Shown: positions 40,850-50,754, counted from the stretch's first letter. The stretch: 64,000 bases of DNA from JALOLV01 sp046295175 (GCA_046295175.1 JBKBNY010000009.1:1-64000); one strand, 5' to 3'. The notes: generated by a model from the letters alone, not told the origin. Program-made: numbers and translations.

Positions 40850-43759
40850 ATGATAAAGAATCTTTACTATTTAACATCAACCGTTCTATTAATGCTTGTG
40901 CTCTCGGCTTCGAGTTTTGCACAACGCCTAAAGTTTCACCGCATTTCGGCCGAAATCGAACCACTGAAATTAGAGAGTTTGTTCAATGATGGCTTTGAGG
41001 TTGACCACTTTAGCTACGAACAAAAAAAGTATTTTGCCGCTGAGGTCTCTGACGAAGACATTGCAATCTTCAAAAAGCACAATGTCAAGTTTAAGTACGA
41101 AATCGAAGATTTAGAGAAAAATTTGGCCAAGTACAATCAAGAAATTGATAAAAAGGCTCTCAAAAATGCCAAAACTGCGGTTACAACACCAGCCAATTTC
41201 TCATTGGGTTCTTATGCTGGATTCTACACATTTGCCGAGTTGCAGACTATCCTTGACCAAATGCGGACGTTGTATCCTAACCTAATCTCGGCTAAAAGTA
41301 GTATCGGAACCTCAATCGAAGGCCGCCCAATCTTGATGGTCAAGATAAGTGATAATCCTGATGTTGATGAAGCCGAGCCTGAAATGTTCTTTAATGCGGT
41401 TCACCACGCACGAGAACCAATGAGCATGAGCCAATTGATATTCTTTATGTGGCATATTTTAGAAAATTACAATACCGATAAAGATATTAAAACGCTTGTA
41501 AACAGTACCGAGCTTTTCATTGTGCCTTGCGTAAACCCTGATGGATACGTTTATAATCAAACTACGAATCCGGGAGGTGGTGGAATGTGGCGTAAAAATC
41601 GCCGCAATAATGGCAATGGTACTTACGGGGTAGATATTAACCGAAACTATGGTTTTATGTGGGGTTTCAATAATACGGGTTCATCGCCAACAACAAGTTC
41701 AGATACTTACAGAGGTACTGCTGCGTTTTCAGAACCCGAAACCCAAGTAATTCGTGATTTTTGTAATAGTCACAATTTTACACTTTCGATGGATTTCCAT
41801 TCATACGGAAACTACTGTATTTATCCATTTGGTTACACCACAACTAATCCAAACCCTGAGTTAGCGTTGTTTCAGCAAATGGGAACATTTTTAGTAGCCG
41901 AAAATGGGTTTGTTGCGGGTAATGCCACTCAAACTGTTGCATATACCGCCAATGGTGCTGGCGACGACTGGAAGTACGGTGAGCAAACCACAAAAAACAA
42001 AATTTATAGTTTTACACCCGAAGTTGGTGCTTCAACCGATGGTTTTTGGCCTGCTTCAAGTCGAATTATTCCGCTTTGCAATGCAACAATTGAAATGAAT
42101 AAGAAGGCATTTCGAATGTCAACTTATTTTGGCAAGGCTACTCCGACAAATAATAACTCAACTGTTGCTACAACGAGTGGAACTGTAAATTACACTTTTC
42201 AAAATTTCAGTGTAAAACCAACAAGTTATACAGTTTCAGTTTCGCCTGTAAGCAGTTTTATCACATCAGTCGGTTCACCGAAAACTTATACAAACTATAC
42301 ATTGCTCCAAAACCAAGCCGATAATTTTGCATACACGATTGACCCTTTGACTCCGCTTGGTACACAATTGAAATTTGCATTGACTGTCGATAACGGGTTG
42401 TGGGCACAATCAGACACTATTACGATAACTTATGATTGTTTAGGGCCAAATTCTCTTGCAACATCGGGAGTTGGAGTTTCGGGTGCAACTCTAAGTTGGG
42501 GGGCTGTTGCTGGTGCAAGCAATTATTATGTTTCATTCAAAGAAAACAGTAGCAGTACTTGGGGAGCAGATATTTTGGTAACAGGTGCAACAACTTATGC
42601 TTTGACTGGTTTGAACCCAGCGACTACTTACAATTGGAGAGTTAGAACCGAAAATTGTACTAACTGGTCTTCAACACTCAATTTCCAGACCCAACCACTT
42701 TGTGGCAATCCAACGAGTTTGAGTACATCGAGCTTGACATCTACCAGTGTTACACTCAATTGGGGTGCGGTTTCGGGAGTGAGCAACTACACAGTTGAAT
42801 ATAAAGCTTTTTCTTCTTCGATATGGATTGTAGCAGCCAGTGCGACAACCTCAACAAGTCAAAATTTGACTGGATTGGTCGCAACGACTCTATACGATTG
42901 GCGTGTAAGAGCCAATTGCCCTGCCGGAAATAGTGCATATATATCGGCTCAATTTACCACTCCAAGTGCAGTTACTTATTGTACATCCAAGGGAAATAGT
43001 ACTTCTTTTATGTGGATAGACTATGTAAACATGGGTACGATAAATAGAACATCTGGAAGTGATGCCGGATACTTCAATGGTACGTCAATTTCGACAAATG
43101 CAGTACGAGGAACGAGCCGTACAATCGTGCTTTCTTGTGGATTTAGCGGAACAATTTACCGAATGTACTGGAGAGTTTATATCGACTACAACAGAAATGG
43201 GGTATTTACCGATGCTGGTGAGCAAGTAACAAGTTTCAACGTAACAACCTCGGGTAATACTTCAAGAACATTCACGATTCCGTCAACGGCAGCTTTAGGT
43301 ACAACAAGAATGCGTGTAGTTGCGAAATATAGTGCCTATGCGACCTCCTGCGAAACATTTACTTATGGTGAGGTCGAAGACTATACCATTAACATCACTG
43401 CATCAACTGCTAATGCACGGACTATTTCTGCGGCTGAACCTACATTAGAACCTTCGGCTACTGATGTCTTTGATACAAAAGAACAAGAAAGTCAGATGAT
43501 TGTAGCCCCATCTGAGGCTGATATTCAGGTTTTCCCAAATCCAGTCACCGATAGAGTTACGGTTAGATTAAATGATACCGATTTCTCAATCAAGAAAATC
43601 AAATTGTTTAATTCGAGAGGTAAAGAAATCTTTATTCGAGAGATTTCTTCTCAGAAGGGTGAAATTTCATTCGATATGCTCAATCAATTACCGGGGGCAT
43701 ATTATCTTTATGTTAGCGATGGAATTAAACCAAAAACTATCAAAATAATTAAAGATTAG
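40850..43759 (+). CDS. Type-IX-secreted M14 zinc carboxypeptidase
   Basis: 969 aa. A signal peptide (1-25) is followed by a propeptide-like segment to about residue 115. The M14 domain (about 125-430) has the zinc motif H186-x-x-E189 (HHAREP), a DINRNYGFMWG substrate-binding region, DFHSYGN with the third ligand, and the catalytic Glu in SFTPEVG. Two fibronectin type III modules (about 535-710) and a GEVED domain (ending YGEVEDYTINI, about 780-855) follow. The protein ends in a type A sorting domain (VFPNPVTDRVTVRL to KTIKIIKD) for export and surface attachment by the T9SS. It digests external proteins or peptides. Confidence 0.93.
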   Translation: MIKNLYYLTSTVLLMLVLSASSFAQRLKFHRISAEIEPLKLESLFNDGFEVDHFSYEQKKYFAAEVSDEDIAIFKKHNVKFKYEIEDLEKNLAKYNQEIDKKALKNAKTAVTTPANFSLGSYAGFYTFAELQTILDQMRTLYPNLISAKSSIGTSIEGRPILMVKISDNPDVDEAEPEMFFNAVHHAREPMSMSQLIFFMWHILENYNTDKDIKTLVNSTELFIVPCVNPDGYVYNQTTNPGGGGMWRKNRRNNGNGTYGVDINRNYGFMWGFNNTGSSPTTSSDTYRGTAAFSEPETQVIRDFCNSHNFTLSMDFHSYGNYCIYPFGYTTTNPNPELALFQQMGTFLVAENGFVAGNATQTVAYTANGAGDDWKYGEQTTKNKIYSFTPEVGASTDGFWPASSRIIPLCNATIEMNKKAFRMSTYFGKATPTNNNSTVATTSGTVNYTFQNFSVKPTSYTVSVSPVSSFITSVGSPKTYTNYTLLQNQADNFAYTIDPLTPLGTQLKFALTVDNGLWAQSDTITITYDCLGPNSLATSGVGVSGATLSWGAVAGASNYYVSFKENSSSTWGADILVTGATTYALTGLNPATTYNWRVRTENCTNWSSTLNFQTQPLCGNPTSLSTSSLTSTSVTLNWGAVSGVSNYTVEYKAFSSSIWIVAASATTSTSQNLTGLVATTLYDWRVRANCPAGNSAYISAQFTTPSAVTYCTSKGNSTSFMWIDYVNMGTINRTSGSDAGYFNGTSISTNAVRGTSRTIVLSCGFSGTIYRMYWRVYIDYNRNGVFTDAGEQVTSFNVTTSGNTSRTFTIPSTAALGTTRMRVVAKYSAYATSCETFTYGEVEDYTINITASTANARTISAAEPTLEPSATDVFDTKEQESQMIVAPSEADIQVFPNPVTDRVTVRLNDTDFSIKKIKLFNSRGKEIFIREISSQKGEISFDMLNQLPGAYYLYVSDGIKPKTIKIIKD

Positions 43760-43780
43760 AGCTAATCTTGCTTGCTAACT

Positions 43781-43815
43781 TAAGCCGTTGAATAAACTTT
43801 ATTCAGCGGCTTATT
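43781..43815 (+). terminator. Intrinsic terminator
   Basis: TAAGCCGTTGAATAAA pairs with TTTATTCAGCGGCTTA (one wobble), then an ATTATTTT tail. Confidence 0.75.
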
Positions 43816-43885
43816 ATTTTAATGTGGCTTGTTTCATAATTTTCTATAAATTCGCATTATTCAACAAACGTTACCCATTAAATTA

Positions 43886-45400
43886 ATGAAAACAAGACTT
43901 TTAACAACCCTAATTGCCTTTTCATACCTAAGTGTTTTTGCCCAAAACACCGACAAAAAAAACGATGACAAACCCCAAACCACTGCTGTGGCTGTACCAG
44001 CACCCGTTGAAACCAAAGGGCAGGCTACTATCAATGGTCAAACTTTTGGCTACACAACCCGCACGGGATACATGACATTAAAAGACGAAAGTGGAAAAGC
44101 CAAAGCCAACATTTTCTTTGTTTATTATACCCGCGATGGCGTAAGTGATATTACCAAACGACCAATTACTTATACCTTCAATGGCGGTCCAGGTTCGGCT
44201 TCGGTTTGGCTACACATGGGTTGTATTGGCCCAAAGAGGATTCCGATGACCGATAAAGGAGATGCACTAAAGCCACCTTACAGTTACACCAACAACGAAT
44301 ACAGTTGGCTCGATAAAACCGATTTATGTTTTATTGACCCCGTAAATACTGGATACAGCCGTGCTGCTGCGGGCGAAAACGAACGCCAGTTTTTGGGGTA
44401 TGTAGAAGATATCGAGTCGGTTGGAGAGTTTATTCGTTTGCATGCTACAAAGTACGGTCGTTGGGGTTCTCCTAAGTTTTTGGCTGGAGAAAGTTATGGT
44501 ACAACTCGTGCTTCGGGATTGGCTGGTTATCTGCAAGATAAATACAATATGTATATCAATGGTGTCGCTTTGATTTCATCTATTCTTAATTTCCAAACTG
44601 CTCGATTTACACCTGGTAATGATTTACCATACCCGCTATTTTTACCGACTTACACCGCAATGGCGTGGTATCATAAAAAAATTGCTCCAGAATATGCAGC
44701 CGACTTTCAAAAGACGATGCAAGCTGTCAGAGATTTTGCCAATAACGAATACAGTACAGTTTTGATGAAAGGCGATTTAGCCAGCGAATCAGAAAAAGAG
44801 AGCGTTATAGAGAAACTAAGTAAATTTACTGGATTATCAAAAACTTACATCCGAAACGTGGGAATGCGTATCGAAATTAGCCGATTTACAAAAGAACTTT
44901 TGCGTGATGAGGGCAAAACAGCAGGACGTTTGGATGGCAGATTTACAGGTATCGACCGTGATAATGGTGGAGAAAAATATGAATTTGACCCAAGTCTTGA
45001 TGCTACGATTTCGGGGCCATATTCGGGTACAATCAATCATTATCTAAGACAAGAACTCAAATACGAAAACGATTTGCCTTATTTGATTCTGACGGGTAGG
45101 GTACAGCCTTGGAACTACAACAATGTTCAGAATCAATACCTAAATGTTGGCGAAACGCTCCGTCAGGCAATGGCAAAGAACCCATATCTAAAAGTTTGGG
45201 TGGCAGCGGGTTATTATGATTTGGCAACACCTTTTTTTGCTGCTGAATACACCTTCAACCACATGGATTTAAAACCAGAGCAAAAGAAAAATGTGAATTT
45301 TACGTATTATGATGCCGGACACATGATGTATATTCACAAAGAGTCTTTGGTAAAACTCAAAAAAGATGCTGATAAGTATTTTGAAGATGCTCTAAAATAA
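43886..45400 (+). CDS. S10 family serine carboxypeptidase, secreted
   Basis: 504 aa with a signal peptide (1-20, VFAQ). Peptidase S10 hallmarks: FNGGPGSASVW (oxyanion/substrate loop, about 98-108), the nucleophile S203 in AGESYGTTR, the Asp of GYYDLATPF and the His of YDAGHMMY. S10 enzymes cleave C-terminal residues at acid pH and are of eukaryotic vacuolar type, though common in Bacteroidota. It is transcribed alone. Confidence 0.92.
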   Translation: MKTRLLTTLIAFSYLSVFAQNTDKKNDDKPQTTAVAVPAPVETKGQATINGQTFGYTTRTGYMTLKDESGKAKANIFFVYYTRDGVSDITKRPITYTFNGGPGSASVWLHMGCIGPKRIPMTDKGDALKPPYSYTNNEYSWLDKTDLCFIDPVNTGYSRAAAGENERQFLGYVEDIESVGEFIRLHATKYGRWGSPKFLAGESYGTTRASGLAGYLQDKYNMYINGVALISSILNFQTARFTPGNDLPYPLFLPTYTAMAWYHKKIAPEYAADFQKTMQAVRDFANNEYSTVLMKGDLASESEKESVIEKLSKFTGLSKTYIRNVGMRIEISRFTKELLRDEGKTAGRLDGRFTGIDRDNGGEKYEFDPSLDATISGPYSGTINHYLRQELKYENDLPYLILTGRVQPWNYNNVQNQYLNVGETLRQAMAKNPYLKVWVAAGYYDLATPFFAAEYTFNHMDLKPEQKKNVNFTYYDAGHMMYIHKESLVKLKKDADKYFEDALK

Positions 45401-45563
45401 TGGTAAATTGTAAACAGTTATTGATTTTGAATTGGATATGAATGTTGAATTTAATTACCCGAATATTCATCTAAATCAATAACTACACATTCCTATTCCG
45501 AAATACCTAATTTAAACCGATTCTGACGCAACCTTATGCCGATGATGTCCGTATAACCAAAGG

Positions 45564-46130
45564 ATGACCGACAAATCACCCAGTAAAACCCCCGAAGAAC
45601 TCCTTTTAGCTTGCGTAAAAGGAGACCGTAAGAGCCAAGAAATGCTCTATCGGCAGTTCTATGGGTTTGCTATGGGTGTTTGTTTGCGTTATACCCAAAC
45701 CAAAGACGAGGCTTCGGAGGTTGTAAACGATGGTTTTCTGAAAGTATTTACCAAAGGAGAGCAGTTTGACCCTAAGTATCCTTTTAAGGTTTGGTTGAGG
45801 AGAATTATGGTTAATACAGCTTTAGATTTTTACAGGAGTCAGCAAAAACATTACAATCATCAGAATATCGAAGAAGCTTACGAGGTTTCGGGCGATGATA
45901 ATAATGCAATCGGGCAAATGACTTATGATGAATTAATGAGTTTGGTGCATAAACTACCTCCTGCCTATAAAGTCGTATTTAGTTTATATGTTATTGACGG
46001 ATTTAGTCACGAGGAGATTTCTTCTAAACTTGGGATTTCGGTTGGAACTTCAAAATCGAACCTTTCGAGGGCCAGAGAATCGCTTCGGCAGATGTTATCA
46101 CAAATAAGTAAAGAAAAAATTAATTATTAA
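45564..46130 (+). CDS. ECF-type RNA polymerase sigma factor
   Basis: 188 aa. Region 2 reads MLYRQFYGFAMGVCLRYTQT, DEASEVVNDGFLKVF and YPFKVWLRRIMVNTALDFYR. Region 4 reads MSLVHKLPPAYKVVFSLYVI, DGFSHEEISSKLGISVGTSK. It belongs to the group of Bacteroidota sigma factors linked to an outer-membrane-associated partner. The partner gene follows after 66 bp with no terminator, so the two form an operon. Confidence 0.93.
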   Translation: MTDKSPSKTPEELLLACVKGDRKSQEMLYRQFYGFAMGVCLRYTQTKDEASEVVNDGFLKVFTKGEQFDPKYPFKVWLRRIMVNTALDFYRSQQKHYNHQNIEEAYEVSGDDNNAIGQMTYDELMSLVHKLPPAYKVVFSLYVIDGFSHEEISSKLGISVGTSKSNLSRARESLRQMLSQISKEKINY

Positions 46131-46196
46131 ACTGCTTAAAATAAAACATATTACTTACCGAAAATTGTTATATCACTTTGAAGTAAGTTTTTTTAG

Positions 46197-47783
46197 ATGA
46201 ATAATTGGCATAACATACCTGATGAGGAGTTAGATGGAATTTTTCGAGATGCCGCAGATAACCATGAAGTTGAGTTTGAACTAGCTTCTTGGGATAAAAT
46301 GACTCAAAAGTTAGATTCGGTAAGTAGTCAGTCTGTAGAGTCTCAAAAGTTTAATCCTTGGATTATTCGTGGACTTTTGCCCTTGAGTTTGTTGTTGTTT
46401 CTTTTGATTGGAGTTGTAGTTTACAATAGAAATTCTGAATCAAATCAAAATAAATCGAGCAAAATTCAAGCAAAAGATGCAGGTTCTCGCCAATTAAAAC
46501 AAAATCGTGTATCTACAGATAAAGTTGATACATACAATAATTCTTCAAATTCAGAAACTGAATCAATTGCAAATAAATCAGAAAATCCTTCTTTAGAAAG
46601 TAATGTTGATAACGATAAATCTTCAAATGTTGAAGAGGTTGAGAAGGCTGAAATAGAGAATTCTAATGCACCAATAGTTGAAAAAACTGCCACTAAAACT
46701 GTTGATAGAAATTCTATTGAAAATCGTAAGAAAAAAGGTGCAACTTCTTCTACCGGCTCCGAGATAAATCGTAATACTTCAGAAACTAATTTAAGCAAGA
46801 CAACTGAAAATGTTGAGCTAAAAAAATCAGATGGTGTTACTTTCAGAGCCAAATCCGCTAAACGAGAAATTTATTCTTCAAACAAGAATAATAAATCTAA
46901 TTCTAAAGATAATATCGTTAAAATTTCAAGTAAAGAAGGTAAAAATCCAAATGAAACCAATAAGGGATTTGAAATGAAAACTATTGATAATCAATTGGTT
47001 ATGGTTACACCTTCGGTAGTTGAAAATATTGAGAATAACACTTCAAAAAGTCAATTTTCGCAACTTAGTGCAATCAATAATAAAGCATTTAATCTGAACA
47101 TTGCTTTTGTACAACCATCAATCAAACAGCCTCTGAGTACAGTTTTGGAGAATAAAATGCCGATTACTCCGTCGGCATCTCAATTCAAAAAAGGTTTAGC
47201 TGTTCGTCTGGCATATTCACCCGATTTGAGTGTGATTTTTGGGGATAAAATCGAAAAAGTAGGTCGAAATATCGGGGTTTTAGCCGAATACCGTTTCAAT
47301 AACCGATGGAGTGTTAATACTGGAGTTATTCGCTCGATGAAGTATTATGATGCATATCCCGAAGATTATACATGGATTTGGAAGATGCCAGAAACCCCAC
47401 TACTCGAAATCAACGCGACCTGTGATATGTTGGATATTCCTCTCAATATCCGCTATGACATTACCCAAAATTCGACTTCAAGAATTTTTGCTTCGGCAGG
47501 ATTTACAAGTTATGTAATGCTCAACGAAAAATATAAATACAACTACGCCAACAATTACGACCCAAGCATTAAATGGAAAGAGTGGGAGGGTAGTACAGGT
47601 GCATATCCGTTTAGCATCACTAATTTATCAGTAGGATTCGAACGCCAAATTTTCCGCAAAGTCAGCCTTCAAGTAGAGCCATTTGTCAAAATCCCACTCG
47701 GTCAGGTAGGGTTTGGCAAAGTCCGACTCGTTACGACTGGTGTGTTTTTCTCCGCAAAGTACCCATTGATTTTCAAAAAGTAA
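46197..47783 (+). CDS. Membrane-anchored protein with C-terminal outer-membrane-type beta-barrel, sigma-factor partner
   Basis: 528 aa. The first 60 residues are cytoplasmic-type (PDEELDGIFRDAADNHEVEFELASWDKM in outline), resembling anti-sigma segments. A transmembrane helix follows (about 60-78, GLLPLSLLLFLLIGVVVY). Then comes about 220 residues of Ser/Asn/Lys/Glu-rich disorder, and a C-terminal domain (about 330-528) with beta-barrel strands (LAVRLAYSPDLSVIFG, GVLAEYRFNNRWSVNTGVI, GQVGFGKVRLVTTGVFF). One chain may span inner membrane, periplasm and outer membrane. Position after an ECF sigma gene suggests an anti-sigma role. Confidence 0.8.
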   Translation: MNNWHNIPDEELDGIFRDAADNHEVEFELASWDKMTQKLDSVSSQSVESQKFNPWIIRGLLPLSLLLFLLIGVVVYNRNSESNQNKSSKIQAKDAGSRQLKQNRVSTDKVDTYNNSSNSETESIANKSENPSLESNVDNDKSSNVEEVEKAEIENSNAPIVEKTATKTVDRNSIENRKKKGATSSTGSEINRNTSETNLSKTTENVELKKSDGVTFRAKSAKREIYSSNKNNKSNSKDNIVKISSKEGKNPNETNKGFEMKTIDNQLVMVTPSVVENIENNTSKSQFSQLSAINNKAFNLNIAFVQPSIKQPLSTVLENKMPITPSASQFKKGLAVRLAYSPDLSVIFGDKIEKVGRNIGVLAEYRFNNRWSVNTGVIRSMKYYDAYPEDYTWIWKMPETPLLEINATCDMLDIPLNIRYDITQNSTSRIFASAGFTSYVMLNEKYKYNYANNYDPSIKWKEWEGSTGAYPFSITNLSVGFERQIFRKVSLQVEPFVKIPLGQVGFGKVRLVTTGVFFSAKYPLIFKK

Positions 47784-47946
47784 TTGTTTGATTCCTTATC
47801 GGAAAATCCCCAAATTTAAATTAATATCAGTATATACATACAATGTATGTACCGATAAATCGTTTTTGAAAAAAATATCAGACAAAAAGCAACCAAAAAT
47901 CTGATTGTCTCGTATCTGCTAAAACAATTACCTAAAATACTTTTCA

Positions 47947-48357
47947 ATGAAAAATTTAATAATTCTACTCTCAATTTTTGGGGTACTTACAAGTTGTTCG
48001 GTTTCTGACGATGTTACCCCAAATGGTAATTTAACAATCAGTGGCTCATGGAAGATAAAATCTTTTGTTGATAACAACAACCGCGACCGAACCAGTAATT
48101 ATACATCATACGTCTTTGATTTTAAATCATCGGGTGAGTTGGCAGTTACGAAAGGTTCGACCCAATTTAAGGGTACTTATGCTTCGGTTATGGACAGCGG
48201 AAAAGAAAAGTTTAATATCTTGATTTCAACATCAGATAATACTTTGGCCGAGATTAACGAAGATTGGATTTTGGCCGAAAAAACCGATTCTATAATGAAA
48301 CTAACCAAGTCGAGTGGAGGAAACGGCGGAACAAAAACATTAATTTTTTCAAAATAA
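47947..48357 (+). CDS. Lipocalin-like lipoprotein
   Basis: 136 aa. Lipoprotein signal with cysteine at residue 17 (LTSCSV). The mature part has GSWKIKSFVDNNNRD and VFDFKSSGELAV, as in the lipocalin-like domain of small Bacteroidota lipoproteins, which form an eight-strand barrel. It binds an unknown ligand. It lies 14 bp before the Rieske gene in the same direction, so may be co-transcribed. Confidence 0.75.
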   Translation: MKNLIILLSIFGVLTSCSVSDDVTPNGNLTISGSWKIKSFVDNNNRDRTSNYTSYVFDFKSSGELAVTKGSTQFKGTYASVMDSGKEKFNILISTSDNTLAEINEDWILAEKTDSIMKLTKSSGGNGGTKTLIFSK

Positions 48358-48371
48358 TTATAAACTAACTG

Positions 48372-48857
48372 ATGAATCCTATGGAAAATTCTCAATTGAG
48401 TAGAGGACAATTTTTAAAACAATTAGGTCTAAGTAGTGGTGCATTGATGGCGTTTTATTGCTTAGGTACTGTTACAGCTTGCACAAGTAGTGATGATGAA
48501 CCTTCTCCAACGGGTACAAATAATACGGGAAATACTTCTACCAAAGTGGATATTACACTCGATTTGACAACTGCCGATTTTTCTAAACTAAAAACCGAAG
48601 GTAATTATGTTTACAAGGATAAAATCATTATTGCAAATATAAAAGGTGGAACTTTTGTGGCTTTATCTAAGGCTTGTACTCATGAAGGCACTGATGTTCA
48701 GTATCGTTTATCACAAAACGATTTCTTCTGTCCAAATCATGGTTCTGAATTCTCAACAACTGGTGCTGTTGAAAAAGCTCCCGCAGCCAAAGCACTTACA
48801 TTGTATAAAACCGAACTTGATTCGTCTGGAAATAAATTGAGAGTATTTGAGTCATAA
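48372..48857 (+). CDS. Rieske [2Fe-2S] protein, exported
   Basis: 161 aa (an alternative ATG at 48381 would remove three residues). The N-terminus has SRGQFLKQLGLSSGALMAF, a Tat-like or lipoprotein-type signal, with cysteine in VTACTSS. After a Ser/Thr/Asn linker comes the Rieske fold with cluster ligands C102-x-H104 (ACTHEG) and C120-x-x-H123 (FCPNHGS), 15 residues apart. The second Cys of the usual CxHxxC loop is missing (THEGT), so the disulfide that raises the potential is absent. It is a periplasmic electron carrier without cytochrome bc partner here. Confidence 0.9.
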   Translation: MNPMENSQLSRGQFLKQLGLSSGALMAFYCLGTVTACTSSDDEPSPTGTNNTGNTSTKVDITLDLTTADFSKLKTEGNYVYKDKIIIANIKGGTFVALSKACTHEGTDVQYRLSQNDFFCPNHGSEFSTTGAVEKAPAAKALTLYKTELDSSGNKLRVFES

Positions 48858-48930
48858 TTAAAGGTTGAATATTAGTAGTTTAAGGAGAAACGTATTGGAT
48901 TTCTCCTTACTTTTAATAAAAAAATGTAAC

Positions 48931-49599
48931 ATGAAACTCGCTAAACTAATTATTGCCACTTTCTTATTTTTAGGATGCCAACTGTCTTTCGCACAAGAGG
49001 CTGATAGTCTTTTGGCTGAATTGTCGGTTGAGACCGAACAAACAAAGTTATTGCCCGAAAAAATGCTGTTGACCCAAAGGTTATTTTGGGGAGAGAAAGG
49101 GCTGTATCGCAAGATGGGAATTGTCCCTGAATTGACTCCTGAAAACCGCCAACGCGAATTGAGGATTCGTAGAAATATGTTCAAAATCCACCAGGCATTT
49201 GGTTGGGCAACCGCAGCCGGAATGCTCGCACAAGGAATTTTAGGTGCGAGATTGTATAAGGGCAACGCCGAAAATTTTGATAAAATTAAAAAAGCCCATG
49301 AAGCAACGGCACTCGGTATCAATATCGCATACACAACCACTGCTTTGATGGCGTTTACATCGCCACCGGCTCAGGTTCGTCGTAAAGGGACCAGCACTGC
49401 GAGTGTACACAGAGCGTTGTCGTACGTACATATTTCGGGAATGATTGCTACAAATGTTCTCTCAAGACAAATCGAGAAAAGTCGAGAAAACCAAAATTTT
49501 GAACGACTTGCCGACATGAAAGGCTATCACCGTGCAGCCGCATTTACGACATTTGCTACTTTTGCAACTGCAATTGCCATTCTTAAATTTGAGTTCTAA
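48931..49599 (+). CDS. b561-like four-helix membrane protein
   Basis: 222 aa from the ATG at 48931, giving a signal peptide (MKLAKLIIATFLFLGCQLSFAQ). After it a soluble segment leads to four membrane helices, each with a conserved-looking histidine: IHQAFGWATAAGML, AHEATALGINIAYT, VHRALSYVHISGM and YHRAAAFTTFATF. Paired histidines in such helices usually bind heme b, as in cytochrome b561. No exact family is assigned. Placement between a Rieske protein and two YceI genes supports a redox membrane role; heme binding is inferred. Confidence 0.7.
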   Translation: MKLAKLIIATFLFLGCQLSFAQEADSLLAELSVETEQTKLLPEKMLLTQRLFWGEKGLYRKMGIVPELTPENRQRELRIRRNMFKIHQAFGWATAAGMLAQGILGARLYKGNAENFDKIKKAHEATALGINIAYTTTALMAFTSPPAQVRRKGTSTASVHRALSYVHISGMIATNVLSRQIEKSRENQNFERLADMKGYHRAAAFTTFATFATAIAILKFEF

Positions 49600-49640
49600 G
49601 AGTACGATATTTTAACTGATTTTCTTGACTTTATAATAAC

Positions 49641-50198
49641 ATGAAAACTAATAAACACACCTGCTATACTTTCTTTTTTGGGCTCATATTACTTGTTTAT
49701 ACAGGGGCATTTGCTCAAAATAGGAAAATTGTTGCTGATAAAGTTAATTCTACAATCACCTACGAAATGCGGCACCCAATGCACACTTGGGAGGGCATTT
49801 GCAAAAATGTTAGTGCAGTGATATTATACAATGACCAGAAGCAGGTTATTGAACAAGTCGCCGCCGTTGCTCGGATTGATTGTTTTGATAGCGGTAACTC
49901 AAATCGTGATTCTCATGCTTTAGAAGTGACCGAGGCACTCAAGTATCCAAAAATTACATTTACGAGTACTAAGATTCAGCAAGACCAATACGGCATCAAC
50001 ATAGAAGGTAATCTTAATTTTCATGGAGTTACAAAGCCAGTTTCTTTTAAGGCTTTAAAATTTTCGGGTGGATTTTTTGTGGTCGATGGCAATTTTACTG
50101 TAAAGCTATCGGATTTTAATGTTGAAAGACCTTCATTACTTGGGATAAAGACCGAAGATTTAATGAAAATTAGTTTCAAAATCGCTTTTAAAATTTAA
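49641..50198 (+). CDS. YceI-family periplasmic protein (copy 1)
   Basis: 185 aa with a signal peptide (about 1-25, GAFAQ). YceI lipocalin-like barrel motifs: STITYEMRHPMHTWEG, DSGNSNRDSHALEV and GNLNFHGVTKPVSF. YceI proteins bind isoprenoid lipids such as ubiquinone-like or polyisoprenoid compounds. The next gene is a close paralogue 4 bp downstream, so this is a tandem duplication within one operon. Confidence 0.92.
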   Translation: MKTNKHTCYTFFFGLILLVYTGAFAQNRKIVADKVNSTITYEMRHPMHTWEGICKNVSAVILYNDQKQVIEQVAAVARIDCFDSGNSNRDSHALEVTEALKYPKITFTSTKIQQDQYGINIEGNLNFHGVTKPVSFKALKFSGGFFVVDGNFTVKLSDFNVERPSLLGIKTEDLMKISFKIAFKI

Positions 50199-50202
50199 TC
50201 TA

Positions 50203-50754
50203 ATGAAAAAACAAATAATCGTTTTATTACTCATTTTTTCGGTAATAAATTCCTCTTTCAATTGGGCTGGACGAAAAATTGCTGCTGATAAGGCGAGTTC
50301 ATCCATCACTTATTCTATGACACATCCAATGCACGATTGGGAAGGTGTTAGCAAAGATGTAAATTGTGTAATTGTTTATAATGATGAATCGAAGCAAATC
50401 GAACAAGTAGCTGCGGCTCTAAAAGTAGATTCTTTTGATAGCGGAAACTCAAACCGTGATTCTCACGCCATAGAGGCTATGGAAGGAGTAAAATTCCCTA
50501 AAGTTTCGTTTTCGAGTAGTAATGTAAAACAAGAAGGTACTGCAATTACTGCAACGGGAAATCTAACTTTTCATGGTATCTCAAAACCAATTACCATCAA
50601 AGGAAATGCTAAAGAATATGGCGGGAAGTTGACGATTGATGCAGATTTTAATTTTTTGTTGACCGATTTTAAAGTTGAGCGTCCGTCTTTGTTTGGGGTA
50701 AAAACCGATGATTTGGTCAAAATGAAGCTCAAAGTTGTTTTTGCTTTGAAATAA
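50203..50754 (+). CDS. YceI-family periplasmic protein (copy 2)
   Basis: 183 aa with signal peptide. Same motifs as the upstream paralogue (SSITYSMTHPMHDWEG, DSGNSNRDSHAIEA, GNLTFHGISKPITI), with most divergence in the N- and C-terminal strands. Isoprenoid-quinone binding would fit a module with Rieske and b561-like proteins. The two copies may bind different lipids or form a heterodimer. Confidence 0.92.
   Translation: MKKQIIVLLLIFSVINSSFNWAGRKIAADKASSSITYSMTHPMHDWEGVSKDVNCVIVYNDESKQIEQVAAALKVDSFDSGNSNRDSHAIEAMEGVKFPKVSFSSSNVKQEGTAITATGNLTFHGISKPITIKGNAKEYGGKLTIDADFNFLLTDFKVERPSLFGVKTDDLVKMKLKVVFALK

Noticed and set aside
48372..48857. Rieske oxygenase component
   Set aside because: Too short, exported, and no catalytic non-heme iron domain is encoded nearby.
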